From: Brevibacillus laterosporus
GTDB lineage: Bacteria > Bacillota > Bacilli > Brevibacillales > Brevibacillaceae
Reading direction: 5' to 3'
Assembly: GCA_007833815.1 (NCBI GenBank)
Contig: CP033464.1
Coordinates: 4,458,001-4,522,000 of the forward strand
Length of the DNA stretch: 64,000 nt
The position numbers were made by a program, and so were the translations under genes. The notes below the pieces were generated by a model. It ran no database searches and had not been told where the DNA came from. It was given only the letters and a program-made list of their open reading frames with translations. This document shows positions 32,194 to 40,215 of the stretch, piece by piece (within the stretch, counting starts at the first letter, position 1; each line of letters begins with the position of its first letter).

Positions 32194-32647
32194 AGCAATT
32201 CACCTCTTGTAAATATTTATGTGAAGCTATTTGCACATTTGGCTTCAAGAGTATATAAACTGTTTGCGTTCCTTCATCGTTCGAAAGATCAATCTTTGAA
32301 TCTGTAAAAATGATCGTATCATAACCAGCGTTGACAATCAGATTTTTGAACTCCTGAATGTATTCAGCATTATTTAAAAGGAATTTCATGTCTTCTCTAG
32401 TTGGCTTATTAGTGTCAATATATTTATTTGAGATAGGAATATTGAAAAAGAATTCATCAAAGTTATCAGTATGTGCAAAAAAGGGGTTATTGATTTCTAC
32501 ATTAACAGATACTACATTCTTCCCATACATATTAGCTTTATCAGGTGATTCAGTTAGCCATGTACCAATTGAGTTATAGTTGGCTACTGGTAGATCAATG
32601 AAATTGATATCCGTTTCCCATGTACCATGATATAGAACATTCTGCAT
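32186..32647 (-). CDS. ADP-ribosyltransferase (ART-PolyVal-like)
   Basis: About 153 residues from the ATG at 32647. The pattern is that of ARTs found in polyvalent phage proteins: LYHGTWE at the start, GTWLTESPDKANMYG, VEINNPFF, and GYDTIIFTDS near the C-terminus followed by a strand YILLKPN. Such enzymes transfer ADP-ribose from NAD to host proteins, often to redirect transcription. It is the first gene of the leftward unit with the helicase gene. Confidence 0.7.
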   Translation of the reverse strand: MQNVLYHGTWETDINFIDLPVANYNSIGTWLTESPDKANMYGKNVVSVNVEINNPFFAHTDNFDEFFFNIPISNKYIDTNKPTREDMKFLLNNAEYIQEFKNLIVNAGYDTIIFTDSKIDLSNDEGTQTVYILLKPNVQIASHKYLQEVNCCA

Positions 32648-33028
32648 TATAAGCATCTCCTTTAGTTAAAGTTAGAGGATTATAAGTGGATAGTTAGAGG
32701 AACATATCGAGGAAAAACATTTTATTATCTGAGGTTCTTTATATTTATATTATATCATATTAGACTTATCATGTATACATATTTTTACTTAATATTTGAG
32801 TGTATATGTGATAGTTGTAAGGTAACAGTGTGACAGATGGGCATAGTAAATGGGATATGAAGTGTTCGGCTCCGGCTTACATGTTATAAATCGAATAGGC
32901 TTATATAATAGCTATTTATTACATTCTGAATTTCCTTAAAATAGTTGAAATGTTTATGCTCATCTTCTATTGAGGGTTTTATATGGTCATTTGTATATAT
33001 TGGTGAGTTAAGAAGGTGATTACTCAAC

Positions 33029-33056
33029 TTTGTATATAATGTATCTTATATACAAA
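33029..33056. promoter_or_regulatory. 28-bp inverted repeat, candidate operator
   Basis: TTTGTATATAA (33029-33039) and its exact complement (33046-33056) flank a 6-bp spacer. A partial copy, TTTGTATATA, begins 40 bp upstream near 32989. This fits a dimeric repressor site. Confidence 0.6.
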
Positions 33057-33135
33057 ATAAAAAGCCCTTAAACAAAGGCTTATAGAGGTATGGGGGGGTA
33101 CTTTTACATCCAAAACAAGAATATATGTTCGCATT

Positions 33136-33216
33136 TCAGGTGCAACACATCCACTTCCACACCATGAAATTTGGATCGTAAATTGGATCGTAAGCAGCTC
33201 GATAAACTCTAATCAT
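33136..33216 (-). CDS. 26-residue small frame (doubtful)
   Basis: ATG overlaps the stop of a shorter frame (ATGA). The product has a small internal duplication (YDPIYDPNF) and ends in cysteines. Only the overlap supports it. Confidence 0.25.
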   Translation of the reverse strand: MIRVYRAAYDPIYDPNFMVWKWMCCT

Positions 33217-33410
33217 ATCAACGCTTTTCCTTTCTTATCAATCCCATCAAAAATTGCATCTTTACCTATTTCGACCTTATAAATGACTACTTTCCCTTGA
33301 TATAACTACCTTTTAACGATACAGAGAACACGATCATAGATAATACACCCTAAAACAACAGTAAATGTCCCGAAAACCTTTATATTATCTACATGTCACG
33401 ATACATTATT

Positions 33411-33448
33411 ATAAAACAAAAAAACGCAGCCATCAAAACGCTACGTTT
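33411..33448 (-). terminator. Terminator of the recombinase-like gene
   Basis: AAACGTAGC pairs with GCTGCGTTT (one mismatch, 9-nt loop), followed on the minus strand by TTTTTTTGTTTTAT. Confidence 0.8.
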
Positions 33449-33465
33449 ACCCATGTATTTAAACA

Positions 33466-34521
33466 TTATTTATTAATTTTTCTCCCAATCTCTGCCTTAA
33501 TTCCAATATCCAGTCCTTGAATGACATTGATAATTTCCTCTTTACTCATCTCTTCTAACTTAGATAAATCAATCTCTTGCCCAAGTAAGAAGGAAGGCAT
33601 CATCTTATAATCATGAATAGAGTCTGTATAAATGTTTAAAGTCGTACTTGGATTCGCATGATTAGCATGCTGCTGAGTAATTTTTACGTCTTTAAATACT
33701 TTTTGAGTCGTATCTACGCTACCCTTTTTAAACGAGTGAAATGTTATCTTTCTATCCTTAGAAATCTGCAATTCTTCACATGCTTTAGCAATGGCATTAT
33801 TTAATGTAGCTTGGGATCTAATAGTAAATACTCTTTCTCCCTTTCCGTGTACTTTTATAAATTCCATTAGCTCATTGTAAATAACAATTGGAATAGGTTT
33901 ATTATCCAGTTTTCCTTTTTTGTCATAAGCTTTAATTACTGGTATTTCATTGTTTATTAATAGTATTTCGGTACGTTTCAAATTGAACAATGCATTTTTT
34001 CTAATTGCTGTTTGAGCTGCTAATTTTAAGATTATTGATTTTTCCCATCCATTCTTCTGATTCTTAACCTTAATTATAATTTGTTGCATTTCATTCCAAG
34101 TCAAAAAGCCATTAGGTTTAGAATTATTTTCGGTTAAAGGAATCAACTTAAATACCAATGAGTTAACTTGATAATCATAGTTCGGTAAAAAATCAAATAG
34201 TGATTTCACTATGGAAATTTTTGTATTAATAGAAGAATTTGAATACCTTTTTTTTACCCCATTTTCATCCATTAAGTTAATTAAGTAATTTCTATACTCT
34301 ACAACCTCTTGCCTTGTAAACATTAAATCTTCTTCATTTAATTCATTTAGTTTTTTCCCTCTTGTATATCCAAAAAATTGTTCAATGTGTTGCTTATAAC
34401 TAATAGCAGTATTTTGACTAGCTCCTCTTCTCTCTTCTAAGAATGATAAGATCGCTTTATGTACAGTAGGTATGTGAATGCCTATTACTTTCGTATAGCC
34501 TTGAGTATTGTTCATATTCAT
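33466..34521 (-). CDS. Tyrosine-recombinase-fold protein, MrpR/YopR-like lysogeny repressor candidate
   Basis: 351 residues with a SAM-like N-terminal core-binding domain (about 25-125) and a C-terminal catalytic-type domain. Arg is present (TAIRKNALF), the HxxR box is HSFKKGS (Arg replaced by Lys), and HANHANPSTTLNIY gives a His and Tyr. In SPbeta a protein of this fold, MrpR (YopR), is the master repressor and no longer recombines. The position between early and late blocks, divergent from a YopQ-like gene, fits that role. A true integrase is the other option. Confidence 0.7.
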   Translation of the reverse strand: MNMNNTQGYTKVIGIHIPTVHKAILSFLEERRGASQNTAISYKQHIEQFFGYTRGKKLNELNEEDLMFTRQEVVEYRNYLINLMDENGVKKRYSNSSINTKISIVKSLFDFLPNYDYQVNSLVFKLIPLTENNSKPNGFLTWNEMQQIIIKVKNQKNGWEKSIILKLAAQTAIRKNALFNLKRTEILLINNEIPVIKAYDKKGKLDNKPIPIVIYNELMEFIKVHGKGERVFTIRSQATLNNAIAKACEELQISKDRKITFHSFKKGSVDTTQKVFKDVKITQQHANHANPSTTLNIYTDSIHDYKMMPSFLLGQEIDLSKLEEMSKEEIINVIQGLDIGIKAEIGRKINK

Positions 34522-34649
34522 TTCCCCCCTTACCTAAGCAAATTATATAAGAGTGGGTTCAATAATACAATATAAAAAATATATATTGAATTAATCTTTA
34601 ATTAGATGTATACTGATTATAGATATAAAAACTATGAAGGAGGATTAAT

Positions 34650-36206
34650 TTGAAGTATAAGCAATCAGGTATTTTTTTAATTTCAAATAACATCAACGAT
34701 AAAGTTTTTGTGGAATTTTCCAGTGATATTCCTAAAGAAATCTTAAATACATATTCTCTATTAAATTCAGGAATTCATGATAATCGAGTTTTGCAAATCG
34801 ACTACTCTCTATATGGTAAAGAAAATTTCAAATTTCAAGTAATAGAAAATGTTAAAGCTGAAAATTCAAAGAAATTAAACGCCTTATTAAAGCAGCGTAA
34901 AGAACATTGGGTTAAACAATTTAAAGCTTTTCTGTACTCACATGGCTATAACTTTAAAACAACTAAAAATTGCTGGAATGTACAAGATGATTATAGAGAT
35001 GTATTTAAAAAGATTTACAGCCTTTTGGATTTCAATTTACCTTACGCTAAAGAAAGAACTCAGTTACTCCATAACACTCTTGAAGACAGCTTATCCTATT
35101 GGATGATTGAGTACGTATCCTCGCCTGCCTTCTGGGATAAGCAAGTCAAGACAAGCAAGGATTACCTAATTGAATCCGAAACAGACTCTTTCCTAAAAAG
35201 ACTAGAAGGTTTGGCTAACTACCTTCTTCATCCAAGATACGATGATTTTGTTCAGGAAGAGTTGATTAAGAATAACCCCAAATCACAGAGACGTTCCCCA
35301 AAGAATCATTTGACTAAAAGTAAACTGAAGGAAATTAAAAAGAAAGAGTTACATACTAGCAATTTTGCATTAGATATAGAAAAAGGAACCAAACATTTCT
35401 TTGAGCAATGCATCACAGAACAAGACATAGAAAAGTATGAAGAGATTAAAGAACTAGATGTTTTTCTTAAGAAGTTAAGTATGCAATTAGGCTATGGATT
35501 ACCTAAGAATGACCGCGAAACACTCCAAAAACAAATTGAAAAATTACATGGGAAAAGGAATTTAAATCTACTTAAAGATTTCTACAAAGATTTATCAAAA
35601 GAAATTCTTATCATGAAAGAAAAACTAGCAGGAACTATTCACTTTAAAAAACTTCAAAAAGGGACAACAAGAATTGATTATGATTGTGACACTGGTTATT
35701 TCGATGAATTGGGCACTTATGTTTCTGTATCTGAAAATAAAATTGACTTTAAAAATGAAAAACACATTCTTGAATTACTTAACCACTACTATTCATTGAA
35801 AAAAGGCTGTGCTGACAAGCCTAGCTCTGACATGTGGCATATCTTATATGTATTAGATGAGTTAATCGAGAAAGTAAATTTTGAAAATTATGTTAAAGAC
35901 ATTCTTACTATGAAAATTGAAGGTGCACCAGGTAACGAGATAACTTCTTACCTTTTTGATAAATATAAACTCACTTTAAATGACGACAGGATTTCAAAGA
36001 TATTTAATTCATTTATCCCTAAGATGATTGCCGATACATACCTTAATGATCATGAAGAATGGCTTTATACATACAAAGTTAAAGGAAAGTACAAAAAGTG
36101 CAAAAGCTGTGGCACTAACAAACTGTTATCTGAAAAATATTATAGAAAAAGGTCAGATAAAAAAGGGGACGGCTATTATAACAAATGCAGGTTTTGTGAA
36201 AAGTGA
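34650..36206 (+). CDS. 518-residue protein with degenerate GIY-YIG-like start and C-terminal zinc cluster
   Basis: Residues 5-75 (SGIFLISNNINDKVFVEFS, LYGKENFKFQVIEN) look like a GIY-YIG fold in which the motif residues have changed (GIF and FVE), so nuclease activity is doubtful. The middle is helical and charged. The end has four cysteines in two pairs (CKSC, CRFC). It follows a GGAGGATTAA site and is divergent from the repressor-like gene, comparable with yopQ beside yopR in SPbeta. It may bind nucleic acid and act in lysogeny control. Confidence 0.6.
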   Translation: MKYKQSGIFLISNNINDKVFVEFSSDIPKEILNTYSLLNSGIHDNRVLQIDYSLYGKENFKFQVIENVKAENSKKLNALLKQRKEHWVKQFKAFLYSHGYNFKTTKNCWNVQDDYRDVFKKIYSLLDFNLPYAKERTQLLHNTLEDSLSYWMIEYVSSPAFWDKQVKTSKDYLIESETDSFLKRLEGLANYLLHPRYDDFVQEELIKNNPKSQRRSPKNHLTKSKLKEIKKKELHTSNFALDIEKGTKHFFEQCITEQDIEKYEEIKELDVFLKKLSMQLGYGLPKNDRETLQKQIEKLHGKRNLNLLKDFYKDLSKEILIMKEKLAGTIHFKKLQKGTTRIDYDCDTGYFDELGTYVSVSENKIDFKNEKHILELLNHYYSLKKGCADKPSSDMWHILYVLDELIEKVNFENYVKDILTMKIEGAPGNEITSYLFDKYKLTLNDDRISKIFNSFIPKMIADTYLNDHEEWLYTYKVKGKYKKCKSCGTNKLLSEKYYRKRSDKKGDGYYNKCRFCEK

Positions 36207-36299
36207 CAGTTTTAATGCAAAAAACAGCCTTCAAGTCCCTATATATAGTGTAAGGATATAAAAAATAAATTAACGGATAACCAAGGAGGATTTATTATT

Positions 36300-36620
36300 A
36301 TGAACAAAACGGAACTTAGCGCAAAGGTAGCAGAGAAATTAGAGGTCAGTAAAAAAGGTGCAGGTGTATATGTTGATGCAGTTTTAGACGCTATTACAGA
36401 TGCCTTAGTTACAGGTGACAAAGTGAAATTAGCAGGTTTTGGTACATTTGAAGTTCGTGATCGTGCAGCTCGTAAAGGGTATAACCCAAAAATGCTAAAA
36501 GAGCTAAAAGAACAAGGTGTTAACGAAGAGGAAGCAAAAGCTCAAGCTCAATTAGATATTGCTGCCTCTAAGTATCCAGCATTTAAAGTAGCTAAACCAC
36601 TAAAAGATTTAATTAAATAA
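36300..36620 (+). CDS. HU/IHF-family DNA-binding protein
   Basis: 106 residues. The HU fold is plain: MNKTELSAKVAEKLEVSKK, AVLDAITDALVTGDKVKL and GFGTFEVRDRAARKGYNP. The DNA arm after GYNP is extended by a helical insert before KVAKPLKDLIK. Phage HU proteins bend DNA in packaging and transcription; SPbeta YonN stands in the same place. AAGGAGGATTT precedes the ATG. Confidence 0.95.
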   Translation: MNKTELSAKVAEKLEVSKKGAGVYVDAVLDAITDALVTGDKVKLAGFGTFEVRDRAARKGYNPKMLKELKEQGVNEEEAKAQAQLDIAASKYPAFKVAKPLKDLIK

Positions 36621-36642
36621 AAATAATAAAAAATTTAATACA

Positions 36643-36853
36643 TATATTGCCCGTTGAGGCTATTCTAATAATTTGCAAGAGGACGGAAAGGTTCCCGTCA
36701 CGCTATTTAAAGGGCGCAGTCCTGCTTAAACTAGTCAAAAGAGATGTGGGATACGCCGCCCCACCTTGCATACATATATCTTGGGTCTATGTACCCGTAG
36801 GACTGAGATTTTATATCTGGGTTTACACCGTTCCCTTAATACGGTGTATTTTT
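36643..36853 (+). ncRNA. Candidate structured RNA between HU and YonK-like genes
   Basis: The segment is clearly richer in G and C than its surroundings and contains several exact pairings: GACGG/CCGTC (36682-36686, 36695-36699), a long-range CAGTCCT/AGGACTG (36717-36723, 36799-36805), and inside it GTGGG/CCCAC (36746-36750, 36760-36764) and TACATA/TATGTA (36771-36776, 36788-36793). It ends in an intrinsic terminator. No reading frame in it looks coding. I do not recognise a known RNA class; it could be a regulatory leader of the late operon or an independent small RNA. Confidence 0.65.
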
Positions 36854-36855
36854 AT
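36824..36855 (+). terminator. Terminator at the end of the structured RNA
   Basis: Perfect 8-bp stem TACACCGT/ACGGTGTA with a 9-nt loop and TTTTTATTT behind. Since the whole late operon follows, antitermination or a separate late promoter is needed. Confidence 0.85.
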
Positions 36856-36876
36856 TTGATAACAGGAGGAAACAAT

Positions 36877-37092
36877 ATGGCGAAGCGTTCCCACTCTTTG
36901 AGTCTGAAAGGTCTATTTGTTCATCAGACTGGTTTAATTGAAGAAGCAACAAAGAATAAAGAAACAAAAGAAATTGATATACGTTATTATAAATTGTATG
37001 ATTTGCTAAAAGAATTTGATGGTAGACAAGTTAGTATTACTATTAAAGAAGATGATGAAATTGAATCCGTTGATGAAAATGAATTGGTATAA
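36877..37092 (+). CDS. YonK-like small protein
   Basis: 71 residues from the ATG at 36877 behind AGGAGG. The part YDLLKEFDGRQVSITIKEDD matches what I recall of SPbeta YonK, a small oligomeric protein of unknown function. Its place at the start of the late block agrees with this. Confidence 0.65.
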   Translation: MAKRSHSLSLKGLFVHQTGLIEEATKNKETKEIDIRYYKLYDLLKEFDGRQVSITIKEDDEIESVDENELV

Positions 37093-37103
37093 GGAGTGAC
37101 TTA

Positions 37104-38315
37104 ATGATAGTTACTCCAGATGAGTTAAAAAGAAAACCAGATGAGACTATTAAGGCATATAAACTTAGATTAGCGAGGGCAAAACACCTCTACTCTATTA
37201 ATTGGAATCAAATTGCTGATTTAATCAATAAGGAAACTGGTGAAAATTTTGGCGAATCAAAATATCGCAAATGGTATGCAAACTACATCGAGGGTTATGA
37301 AGATGGGGTAAAGAGTAGCGCCGATGAAGTTGGTTCCGTTATTGATGATAAGGTTTACTCTCTTCAAAAGGAGCGCATTAAAAATCAAACTCTTGGACTT
37401 CATATCAATCGTATTACTCGTGAGGATGCCAGAAAAGAACTTCTCATTGAAGAATTCACTCGTGCAGTAAGAGAGAATTCATTACACCCACCTGATTTTC
37501 ATGCACTTCCCCACTCTACCGGACAAAAAGGTGCTTTACTTGGATTTGGCGATGTCCACTTTGGTAAGATTTTTGAAAGTGTTAACAATAAATATGATGA
37601 AGATGAAGTTCGACTGCGCCTTGCAGATTTGTTTACTCAAACTGTAAATAAAATAAAACAAGAAAAACTAACTCATTTACATATTGTTAATGGTGCAGAT
37701 AATGTTGAAGGCATTGGACTTCGCATTAGTCAGCTAATGAGTCTTCAATTTGGTCTAATGGATCAAGTTATTCGTTATCAGCGATTAATTGTTGAATGGC
37801 TAAATCGTTTATCTTCTCATGTGAAAATTACATATCATCATGTCCCTTCGTCAAATCATACTGAAATTAGACCACTTGGAACAAAAGCCGGACAGTTCGT
37901 GAAAGAGGACGTTGAACGGCTAATTGCTATCTACATCCATGACATGCTTGTAAATAATCCACGGATTGAAGTTCCACTTTATACAGATGACTATGCCCGT
38001 TTTGAGATTTGCGGATATCGCTTCCACGCAAAACATGGACATCAAATTAAGAATGTTAAGACCGCATTGAGAGATCTGTCTATGTTACATCGTGAATTTA
38101 TTGATTATCTTATTCTTTCTCACTTTCATCACGCAGAAGAAATCACTGTTGGAGAAGGTGTAACTAATGACTGTGAAATTATTATTCTTCCTTCAGTGAT
38201 GGGGTCTGATAAATTTAGTGATAGGCTAATGACTGGAGCCAAAGCTGCTGGTAAGATGTTGATATTCGAAGAAGGCAAAGGAAAAGTTACAAGTCACACA
38301 TTTAAACTTAATTAA
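37104..38315 (+). CDS. Metallophosphoesterase
   Basis: 403 residues. Residues 1-75 look like a DNA-binding helical domain (WNQIADLINKETGENFGESK). The calcineurin-like core follows: FGDVHFGK (D-x-H), NGADNVEG, SSNHTE in place of GNHE, and KHGHQI and SHFHHAE as the GHxH-type metal ligands. Phage enzymes of this family act on nucleotides or nucleic acids. It lies in the late operon, 11 bp after the YonK-like gene, as in SPbeta-like phages. Confidence 0.85.
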   Translation: MIVTPDELKRKPDETIKAYKLRLARAKHLYSINWNQIADLINKETGENFGESKYRKWYANYIEGYEDGVKSSADEVGSVIDDKVYSLQKERIKNQTLGLHINRITREDARKELLIEEFTRAVRENSLHPPDFHALPHSTGQKGALLGFGDVHFGKIFESVNNKYDEDEVRLRLADLFTQTVNKIKQEKLTHLHIVNGADNVEGIGLRISQLMSLQFGLMDQVIRYQRLIVEWLNRLSSHVKITYHHVPSSNHTEIRPLGTKAGQFVKEDVERLIAIYIHDMLVNNPRIEVPLYTDDYARFEICGYRFHAKHGHQIKNVKTALRDLSMLHREFIDYLILSHFHHAEEITVGEGVTNDCEIIILPSVMGSDKFSDRLMTGAKAAGKMLIFEEGKGKVTSHTFKLN

Positions 38316-38360
38316 AAATAAGGTTATGTCTACTGTGAAGCATTCACTAACCTCTAATAC

Positions 38361-38405
38361 AAAGGAACTGACAATATCTCATGATATAATCAGTTCCTTT
38401 CTTTA
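38361..38405 (+). terminator. Terminator between the phosphoesterase and homing endonuclease genes
   Basis: Perfect 11-bp stem AAAGGAACTGA/TCAGTTCCTTT with an 18-nt loop, followed by CTTTATC. Confidence 0.75.
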
Positions 38406-38420
38406 TCTGGAGGATAGGTA

Positions 38421-39032
38421 GTGATTAGTAATGCTAAAATATGCGGTATTTACATAATAAAAAATATATTAAATCATCATGTATATATAGGACAAAGTGT
38501 GAATATTCATCAAAGATTTAGAGAGCATAAATCTCGATTAAGAAATAATAAACATGGTAATGGACGATTACAAAACGCATGGAATAAATACGGAGAAGAA
38601 AAATTCATATTTAAAGTTTTAGAGACAGTAGAAATCGATAATTTAGACTATAAAGAAATACAATGGATTAAATACTACAAAAGTTCTCACAGAGATTATG
38701 GATACAACATTGAATATGGCGGAAATTGCATGAAACAAGTGCCTGATGAAACAAAGCGTAAGATAAGTAAAAATCACGCAGATTCAAGTGGTAAAAATAA
38801 TCCCTTTTTTGGAAGGAAACATACGAAAGAAAGTATCGAAAAAATAAGAAGTAGAAATTATGCTGTCGGTGAATCGCATGCAGGTGCTGTTTTAACAGAT
38901 CAGGATGTGAAAAAAATTAAGAAGCTATTGGCAGAATCAAAGATGAAAGTAGTACAGATAGCATCAATGTCTAATGTAAAAGCAGCATGCATTTCTAAAA
39001 TAAAGCATGGAAAAACGTGGAGTCATCTTTAG
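38421..39032 (+). CDS. Free-standing GIY-YIG homing endonuclease
   Basis: 203 residues with GIY (9-11) and YIG (22-24), the Arg of the catalytic core (RFREHKSRLRNN) and EYGGN. Downstream are NUMOD3-like repeats (DETKRKISKNH, NPFFGRKHT) and an HTH-type end (AVLTDQDVKKIKKLL). This is the layout of mobile phage endonucleases. It has its own terminators on both sides and interrupts the late gene order, so it is an inserted selfish gene. Its target is probably nearby phage DNA. Confidence 0.92.
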   Translation: MISNAKICGIYIIKNILNHHVYIGQSVNIHQRFREHKSRLRNNKHGNGRLQNAWNKYGEEKFIFKVLETVEIDNLDYKEIQWIKYYKSSHRDYGYNIEYGGNCMKQVPDETKRKISKNHADSSGKNNPFFGRKHTKESIEKIRSRNYAVGESHAGAVLTDQDVKKIKKLLAESKMKVVQIASMSNVKAACISKIKHGKTWSHL

Positions 39033-39089
39033 TACTACTTAAGTCAGGTCAAATTTGCACTTATAAAATTCTACTTTAATTACTAGGTT

Positions 39090-39118
39090 GCCATCAAAAA
39101 CTGATGGTGGCTTTTTAT
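39090..39118 (+). terminator. Terminator after the homing endonuclease
   Basis: CCATCA pairs with TGATGG, or GCCA with TGGC in an alternative register, followed by CTTTTTATAT. Confidence 0.75.
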
Positions 39119-39208
39119 ATTACTCCCCTTCCTCCCATCCCCTACAGATAAAATGTGATTTTTATTGTACTATTTCCCCTCCCTTTCCCCCATTCGGGGG
39201 TATTTCAT
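39119..39208 (+). other. Pyrimidine-rich tract with C5/G5 hairpin
   Basis: Between the terminator and the tRNA-like element lie runs of C and T on the plus strand and a small hairpin CCCCC-ATTC-GGGGG (39187-39200). No gene is seen. It directly precedes the terminase genes, so a packaging signal is possible, though nothing proves it. Confidence 0.4.
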
Positions 39209-39259
39209 GTGTCTCAAGGCTGTGCAATATAGCTGGTTCAATTCCAGCAAGACACTCCA
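39209..39259 (+). ncRNA. tRNA-like element lacking D and anticodon arms
   Basis: 5' GTGTCT (39209-39214) pairs with AGACAC (39250-39255). A perfect T-arm, GCTGG-TTCAATT-CCAGC (39232-39248), fits the T-loop consensus TTCRANYC including the conserved G53-C61 pair. The 3' acceptor strand has seven bases, then a U discriminator and an encoded CCA (39257-39259). Only about 17 nt stand where D, anticodon and variable parts would be. It cannot decode, so it is a minihelix-like structure 33 nt before the next gene. Confidence 0.65.
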
Positions 39260-39291
39260 CTAGTTGTTCTGATTTATAAGGAAGTGTTTCA

Positions 39292-40215
39292 ATGTCAATA
39301 AAAAAAGTAAATAACAAAGAAAAAGAAAAAATTGAATGTTTAAAGTGCGTAAAAAAAAGAGTTGCAAGTAGCTTTTATGTAAACACCAATCCCCTTCTAA
39401 CTACAAAAAAATTTATAGTTTGTAAAGATTGTCTGAATGAATACATAGGTGAAAAAGCAACAGAAGGTTATTTTGAACGTGTTATTCATGTTCTATCTAT
39501 GCTGGATAAACCATTTTTCTATGATCAATGGGAAAATCTCGAAGGAGATTGGTCTAAGTACATTCCACCAATTTCATCTTTCCCACAATACAAAGGAAAA
39601 ACCTTTGCTGACAGTGTCTTTAGCCAAGCAGCAAACGATAGTTTTGAAAGCTCTTTGCAACCTGACCCCGAATTTACAAAGATTGAATTTTCATCAGATG
39701 AATTGCAAAGTTTAATTGATTTTTGGGGCAGAGGTTTTAAAAATGAGGATTATGAATTCTTACAAAATGAATTCAATCGTTTTATAAATTCATATGAGTG
39801 CGATGGTTATACTATGGAACTACTCTTTCAAGAAGCTTCACACACAAGATTAACCATCAAGAGAAAACGTGAAAAGAACCAGCCCGTTGATAAAGAACTA
39901 AAGACGCTACAAGACTTACTTGGATCAGCAAATATTAAGCCTGTTCAAGAAACTGGTGCTAATGCAACAGAACACGCCACTTTTGGCACATTGATAAAAA
40001 AATACGAGAATGAACGTCCCATACCTGAACCAGACCCTACTTGGAGAGATGTTGATAGCATTCGTAAGTACATAAACATATGGTTCTTAGGACATTTATG
40101 CAAAATGATTGGTATCAAGAATGAATACTCTATTGCCTATGATGAAGAAATGGAAAAATACACAGCGGAGCCACCTAAATTTGAAGATGATGAAACAAAC
40201 GAAGGTGATCAATAA
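39292..40215 (+). CDS. Putative small terminase subunit with N-terminal zinc cluster
   Basis: 307 residues. Two cysteine pairs (CLKC, CKDC) lie in the first 50 residues, then a helical region with acidic tail. Proteins of this kind often stand directly before the large terminase of Bacillus phages and are thought to recognise the packaging site. The stop codon overlaps the TerL start (TAATG). The assignment rests on position and general layout. Confidence 0.55.
   Translation: MSIKKVNNKEKEKIECLKCVKKRVASSFYVNTNPLLTTKKFIVCKDCLNEYIGEKATEGYFERVIHVLSMLDKPFFYDQWENLEGDWSKYIPPISSFPQYKGKTFADSVFSQAANDSFESSLQPDPEFTKIEFSSDELQSLIDFWGRGFKNEDYEFLQNEFNRFINSYECDGYTMELLFQEASHTRLTIKRKREKNQPVDKELKTLQDLLGSANIKPVQETGANATEHATFGTLIKKYENERPIPEPDPTWRDVDSIRKYINIWFLGHLCKMIGIKNEYSIAYDEEMEKYTAEPPKFEDDETNEGDQ

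Larger units (their letters stand above)
32648..33465. other. 818-bp intergenic control region
   Basis: It lies between the first leftward early gene and the repressor-like recombinase gene. It holds AT-rich promoter-like sequence at 32740-32830, a strong inverted repeat at 33029-33056, a run of seven G near 33094, the repeat GGATCGTAA twice (33174-33194) and two very small leftward frames linked by an ATGA overlap (33213-33284 without a normal start codon, and 33136-33216, 26 codons). I see no larger gene. An attachment site could be here, but none can be shown. Confidence 0.5.

Noticed and set aside
33174-33194. GGATCGTAA tandem repeat as an iteron array or CRISPR
   Set aside because: Only two copies; no array of regular repeats and spacers is present here or elsewhere in the window.
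33466-34521. Calling this gene a standard integrase with a nearby attP
   Set aside because: HxxR is changed to HxxK, the gene order resembles the SPbeta repressor region, and no core repeat could be identified; kept as repressor candidate.
36647-36859. Open frame across the structured RNA region
   Set aside because: Its start has no ribosome site, its composition is unlike phage proteins, and it covers the hairpins and the terminator.
39209-39259. A complete functional tRNA gene
   Set aside because: No D arm, no anticodon arm and too short; only the acceptor/T-arm half is present, so it is listed as tRNA-like.
39088-39279. Short rightward frame across the tRNA-like element
   Set aside because: No ribosome site; the sequence includes a terminator and the paired tRNA-like parts.
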